Assembly: GCF_037658235.1 (NCBI RefSeq)
Contig: NZ_JBBJLN010000002.1
Coordinates: 248,001 to 312,000 of the forward strand
Origin: Yunchengibacter salinarum
GTDB taxonomy: Bacteria > Pseudomonadota > Alphaproteobacteria > Sphingomonadales > Kordiimonadaceae
DNA: 64,000 nucleotides
Direction: 5' to 3'
Shown here: positions 61,132-64,000 of the stretch, in pieces
Layout: every line of letters starts with the position of its first letter
Numbering within the stretch: the stretch's first letter is position 1
The notes under the pieces: model-generated
Told to the model about the DNA's origin: nothing
The model's database searches: none
Seen by the model: the letters and a program-made list of their open reading frames with translations, nothing else
Made by a program: the position numbers and the translations under genes

Positions 61132-62001
61132 ATGGAGGAGCAAGAGCGCTGGCAGGAAGCCGGTCTGACAGTGGTGGCCGAGCATAAATGCTTTGGTGGC
61201 CGGCAACTGGTGTTCCGGCATGACAGCAAGGTCATCGGCCTGCCCATGGAAGTGGCCGTTTACCTGCCGCCCCATGCGGCGGAAGGGCCGGTTCCGGCGG
61301 TGACCTTTCTGTCCGGCCTGACCTGCACCTGGGAAAATTTCGTCACCAAGGCCGGCGCCCAGAGGGAGGCGGCCAATCTGGGGCTCGCCCTGATCGCGCC
61401 GGATACAAGCCCTCGCGGTGCCGGTATTGCGGGGGAGGACGAGGCATATGATTTCGGCACCGGTGCGGGCTTTTATCTGGATGCCACCGAGGCCCCCTGG
61501 GACCGGCATTACCGCATGTACAGCTATGTCACGTCGGAGCTGCCGGACCTGCTCGCCCGCGGCCTGCCCGTTGATCCGGCGCGGCAATCCATCACCGGCC
61601 ATTCCATGGGCGGCCATGGGGCGCTCGTGGCGGCGCTTGCCAATCCTGACCGCTACCGGGCGGTGTCCGCCTTTGCCCCGATCGTGACACCGATGGACGT
61701 GCCCTGGGGCCAAAAGGCGTTCACCGGCTATCTGGGCGAGGACCGGGAGCGCTGGGCCGCCTATGACGCCACCCGGCTGCTGGCGACCACCGGCTGGAAC
61801 AGTGACATTCTGATCGATCAGGGCACGGCGGATACCTTTCTGGACAGCCAGTTACAGCCGCAAAGGTTCGAGGCCGCGGCCCTGGCGCGGGAGATACCGG
61901 TTCAACTGCGTTTTCAGGCGGGCTATGATCACAGCTATTATTTCATCGCCAGCTTCATGGACGAGCATCTGGCATTTCATCATGATCGCCTGATCGCCTG
62001 A
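61132..62001 (+). CDS. frmB: S-formylglutathione hydrolase
   Basis: 289 residues; AAGGGGG four bases before the ATG. It splits S-formylglutathione to formate and glutathione, completing the pathway begun by FrmA. It is an esterase D type alpha/beta hydrolase: oxyanion region LSGLTCTWENFVTKAG, nucleophile GHSMGGHGA, acid in LIDQGTADTFL, and His in YDHSYYFI. Typical length. Ends 25 bases from the convergent GlxA gene. Confidence 0.96.
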   Translation: MEEQERWQEAGLTVVAEHKCFGGRQLVFRHDSKVIGLPMEVAVYLPPHAAEGPVPAVTFLSGLTCTWENFVTKAGAQREAANLGLALIAPDTSPRGAGIAGEDEAYDFGTGAGFYLDATEAPWDRHYRMYSYVTSELPDLLARGLPVDPARQSITGHSMGGHGALVAALANPDRYRAVSAFAPIVTPMDVPWGQKAFTGYLGEDRERWAAYDATRLLATTGWNSDILIDQGTADTFLDSQLQPQRFEAAALAREIPVQLRFQAGYDHSYYFIASFMDEHLAFHHDRLIA

Positions 62002-62026
62002 TCGCCGGAATAGTCACGCCGCGCCC

Positions 62027-63073
62027 TCATGCAGTGCCCGGCTCGGTGGGGGCGCTGGTGGTGTCCGGCGCCGCCGGGCCGCCGATGGAAGGGCGCGGGC
62101 GTGCCCGGTCCACGCGCGGGCTGTTGGCGAACTGTTCCTTGTAACATCGGGCGAAATGCGCGCTGGATGTGAAGCCGCAGGCCACCGCCACTTGCAGGAT
62201 CGACATATCCGTCTGTCTCAGCAATTGCCGCGCCCGTTGCAGGCGCAGGCTGAGATAATAGCGCGATGGCTTGATCCCCAGATGGTCGCGGAACAGGCGG
62301 GCCAGCGTGCGTTCCGTGGTGCCCACCTGGTCGGCGACGGCGCTGATCGGCTGGGGCGTTTCCAGATAGGCTTCCATGAAGGCGATGGCCGCCAGGATTT
62401 TCGGGTGGCTCTGGCCGGTTCGGTATCCCAGGTCCATGCGCTGGGGGTTGGTGGGCTGGCGCTGCACGCCGTGGACCATTTCTTCCGATACGGCCTTTGC
62501 CAGATCGGCGCCGTGATGGTCGGCGATGGCATAGGTCATCATGTCGAGCGGCGCTGTGCCACCGGAACAGGTGAAGCGGTCCCGATCCGTTTCGAACAGG
62601 GTGGCGGTGATGTTCAGGTCGGGGAATTCCTCGGCCAGTGCTTCCACATTCTCCCAGTGGATGGTGCAGCGATAGCCATCCAGCAGGCCCGCCCGCGCCA
62701 GAAACAGCGTGCCGGTGCAGACGGCGCCCAGCGACAGGCGCCGCCGCGCCATGTCCCGCAGCCAGTCGAGTATGCGCCTGTCCGTATAGTCGCGCGCCCG
62801 CACCCCGGCACAGACAATGGGGATATAGTCGGCGCTCATGTCCGACAGGCGGCTTGCCGGGGTGACGGACACCTCGTTGCTGGCCTGTACCGGGCGGCCA
62901 TCCAGGCTGATGGTGCACCATTCATACAGGGTTTTGTCCGCCAGCCGGTTGGCCGCGCGCAGGGGTTCCACGGAAGAGGCGAAAGCCATCATGGAAAAAT
63001 TCGGCACCAGCAGAAAGGCCACCTTGCGGCTGACCATCCTGTTGTGGGCGTGGCGGGGCCGGGGTCCGAACAT
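62027..63073 (-). CDS. GlxA family AraC-type regulator
   Basis: 348 residues; AGGAGG six bases before ATG 63073. The N-terminal DJ-1/PfpI-like domain (about 15-190) has VAFLLVPNFSMMAFASSVEPLRAANRL and LGAVCTGTLFLARAGLLDG. The C-terminal AraC domain (about 220-320) has ISAVADQVGTTERTLARLFRDHLG and VAVACGFTSSAHFARCYKEQF. This layout is that of regulators of glycine betaine, carnitine or sarcosine catabolism. Those pathways release formaldehyde, which would explain the frmAB neighbours. It follows the next gene by ten bases in one operon. Confidence 0.9.
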   Translation of the reverse strand: MFGPRPRHAHNRMVSRKVAFLLVPNFSMMAFASSVEPLRAANRLADKTLYEWCTISLDGRPVQASNEVSVTPASRLSDMSADYIPIVCAGVRARDYTDRRILDWLRDMARRRLSLGAVCTGTLFLARAGLLDGYRCTIHWENVEALAEEFPDLNITATLFETDRDRFTCSGGTAPLDMMTYAIADHHGADLAKAVSEEMVHGVQRQPTNPQRMDLGYRTGQSHPKILAAIAFMEAYLETPQPISAVADQVGTTERTLARLFRDHLGIKPSRYYLSLRLQRARQLLRQTDMSILQVAVACGFTSSAHFARCYKEQFANSPRVDRARPRPSIGGPAAPDTTSAPTEPGTA

Positions 63074-63083
63074 GGGCCGCCTC

Positions 63084-64000
63084 CTAACCGGTCAGTGCCG
63101 GGGGTTGCCGGGTCGCTGCCCGGATGGTCTGCGGCGACGCCCCGAAGGCGCGGCGCATGTGCCGGGAAAAATGCGACAGGTCCGCGAACCCGCAGGCATG
63201 GGCGATGTCCGTCACCGAGCGATCGGAACGGGTCAGCAGCCAGTGCCCCTGCCGCAGGCGGCGCTCAAGGCGAAAGGCGGCGGGCGTGGTGCCCAGTTCA
63301 ATTCGAAACAGTCGCTCCATCTGGCGCCGGGACAGGCCCAGCCGCTCCGCCAGCGCGCCCATGGTTTCCTGCCGGGCCAGCGCTTCGTCGATCAGGCGAA
63401 CCGCCTTTTTCAGCCGCGCATCGCGGGCGGTGCGGTCGGGCGCGCTGTGTGGCTGGGGGGCATGGGGCGGCCTGGCCCGATCAGCCAGAAGGATATGTAG
63501 CGCCTTGTCCGCCACGCTGTGGTCAAGGTGCCGTCGAAGCAGATGGGCCGCAAGATCAATGGCGGCAGTGCCCCCGGCGCAGGTGATGCGCGGGCCATCC
63601 ACCACGAAAAGCTGGTCGGCGATGGGCGTGATGTCGGGAAAGGCGTCTTTCAGGTCGGTCAGGTGAAACCAGGAAACGCAGCAGCGCCGCCCGGACAGCA
63701 ATCCCAGGCGCAGCAGGGTAAAGACCGCTGTGCATAACCCCACAATGGTTCGGCCCCGGTTCGCCGCATCCAGCAGAAAGGCATCCGTGTGGGGGTCGGG
63801 CCTGCTGTCGTCGCGTAGCAGGCCCCCCACCACAACCACATAATCCATCGATGCATCCTGTGTATCCAGTGCGTCCAGCCGGATGTCGGCGCCCACCTGT
63901 GTGCCACAGCTTGCCCGCACGGGGCTGCCATCGGCGCTGGCCACATGCCAGCGGCAGCGGGTCTGGCGGCTGTTGTCGCCGTCATCGGTGGCCAGCCGCA
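63084..64000 (-). CDS. GlxA family AraC-type regulator, partial at the right window edge
   Basis: The frame is open to base 64000, beyond the GTG at 63944, and the extra residues (RLATDDGDNSRQTR...) fit the family, so the true start lies outside. The PfpI-like part shows VVVVGGLLRDDS and GRTIVGLCTAVFTLLRLGLLSGRRC. The AraC part shows MGALAERLGLSRRQMERLFRIELG and IAHACGFADLSHFSRHMRRAFG. It is clearly a second paralogue, not a duplicate, of the following gene. Two linked GlxA regulators are common in betaine/choline utilisation loci. Confidence 0.9.
   Translation of the reverse strand, partial: RLATDDGDNSRQTRCRWHVASADGSPVRASCGTQVGADIRLDALDTQDASMDYVVVVGGLLRDDSRPDPHTDAFLLDAANRGRTIVGLCTAVFTLLRLGLLSGRRCCVSWFHLTDLKDAFPDITPIADQLFVVDGPRITCAGGTAAIDLAAHLLRRHLDHSVADKALHILLADRARPPHAPQPHSAPDRTARDARLKKAVRLIDEALARQETMGALAERLGLSRRQMERLFRIELGTTPAAFRLERRLRQGHWLLTRSDRSVTDIAHACGFADLSHFSRHMRRAFGASPQTIRAATRQPPALTG

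Overview
The window is a chromosomal segment of a high-GC alphaproteobacterium. The evidence is the gene families present: alphaproteobacterial PAS_5 proteins, DUF2332, MnmA with an N-terminal extension, paired GlxA/AraC regulators, a PlcP-Agt lipid-remodelling pair and glutathione-dependent formaldehyde oxidation. Genus cannot be read from the sequence; a marine or halophilic relative of Kordiimonadales/Iodidimonadales is only a guess.

Left part (1-24 kb): a gene running off the left edge looks like the N-terminal half of flagellar FliK and has a good sigma-54 promoter. Then come mnmA, an elongator tRNA-Met, an AcrAB-type RND pump without its outer-membrane channel, a periplasmic binding protein, and an alpha/beta hydrolase divergent from a CGNR regulator. 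A DUF4212/sodium:solute symporter pair is next, followed by a large GT2 glycosyltransferase, an aromatic/aspartate aminotransferase, a cNMP-CBS-DUF294 protein with a DnaQ-like exonuclease, an Atm1-type ABC exporter with a coupled protein of unknown function, and ackA-pta. The symporter, DUF294 protein and AckA-Pta fit acetate or other short-acid uptake and activation. A three-copy 84-86 bp multi-hairpin repeat fills the convergent gap before ackA.

Middle (24-41.7 kb): signalling and sulfur genes (PAS_5, TPR protein, binding protein, redoxin/prolyl-hydroxylase fusion, SulP transporter, persulfide-dioxygenase-like hydrolase), DUF2332, typA, an MFS transporter, a sigma-54 response regulator translationally coupled to murI, and a plcP-agt operon preceded by a three-unit Pho box. 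Divergent from plcP is a candidate small RNA with its own promoter, three hairpins, an anti-Shine-Dalgarno CCUCCCU segment and a strong terminator. An N-formylglutamate amidohydrolase gene and tRNA-Val(GAC) follow.

Accessory region (41.9-54.9 kb): a complete type I-G (formerly I-U, Dpsyc) CRISPR-Cas locus on the minus strand: cas3 with a C-terminal HD domain, csb3, csb1 (Cas7), csb2 (Cas5-Cas6 fusion), cas4-cas1 fusion and cas2, then a leader and an array of 52 repeats and 51 spacers. The degenerate repeat at 41930 marks the leader-distal end. The leader holds a promoter whose -35 box overlaps the terminator that ends the cas operon.

Right part (55-64 kb): a P1B-type copper ATPase with unusual metal-binding domains, a small membrane protein, an APC permease, a TetR regulator with a palindrome at its start, the frmA-frmB formaldehyde detoxification operon, and two adjacent GlxA-type regulators, the second cut by the window edge.
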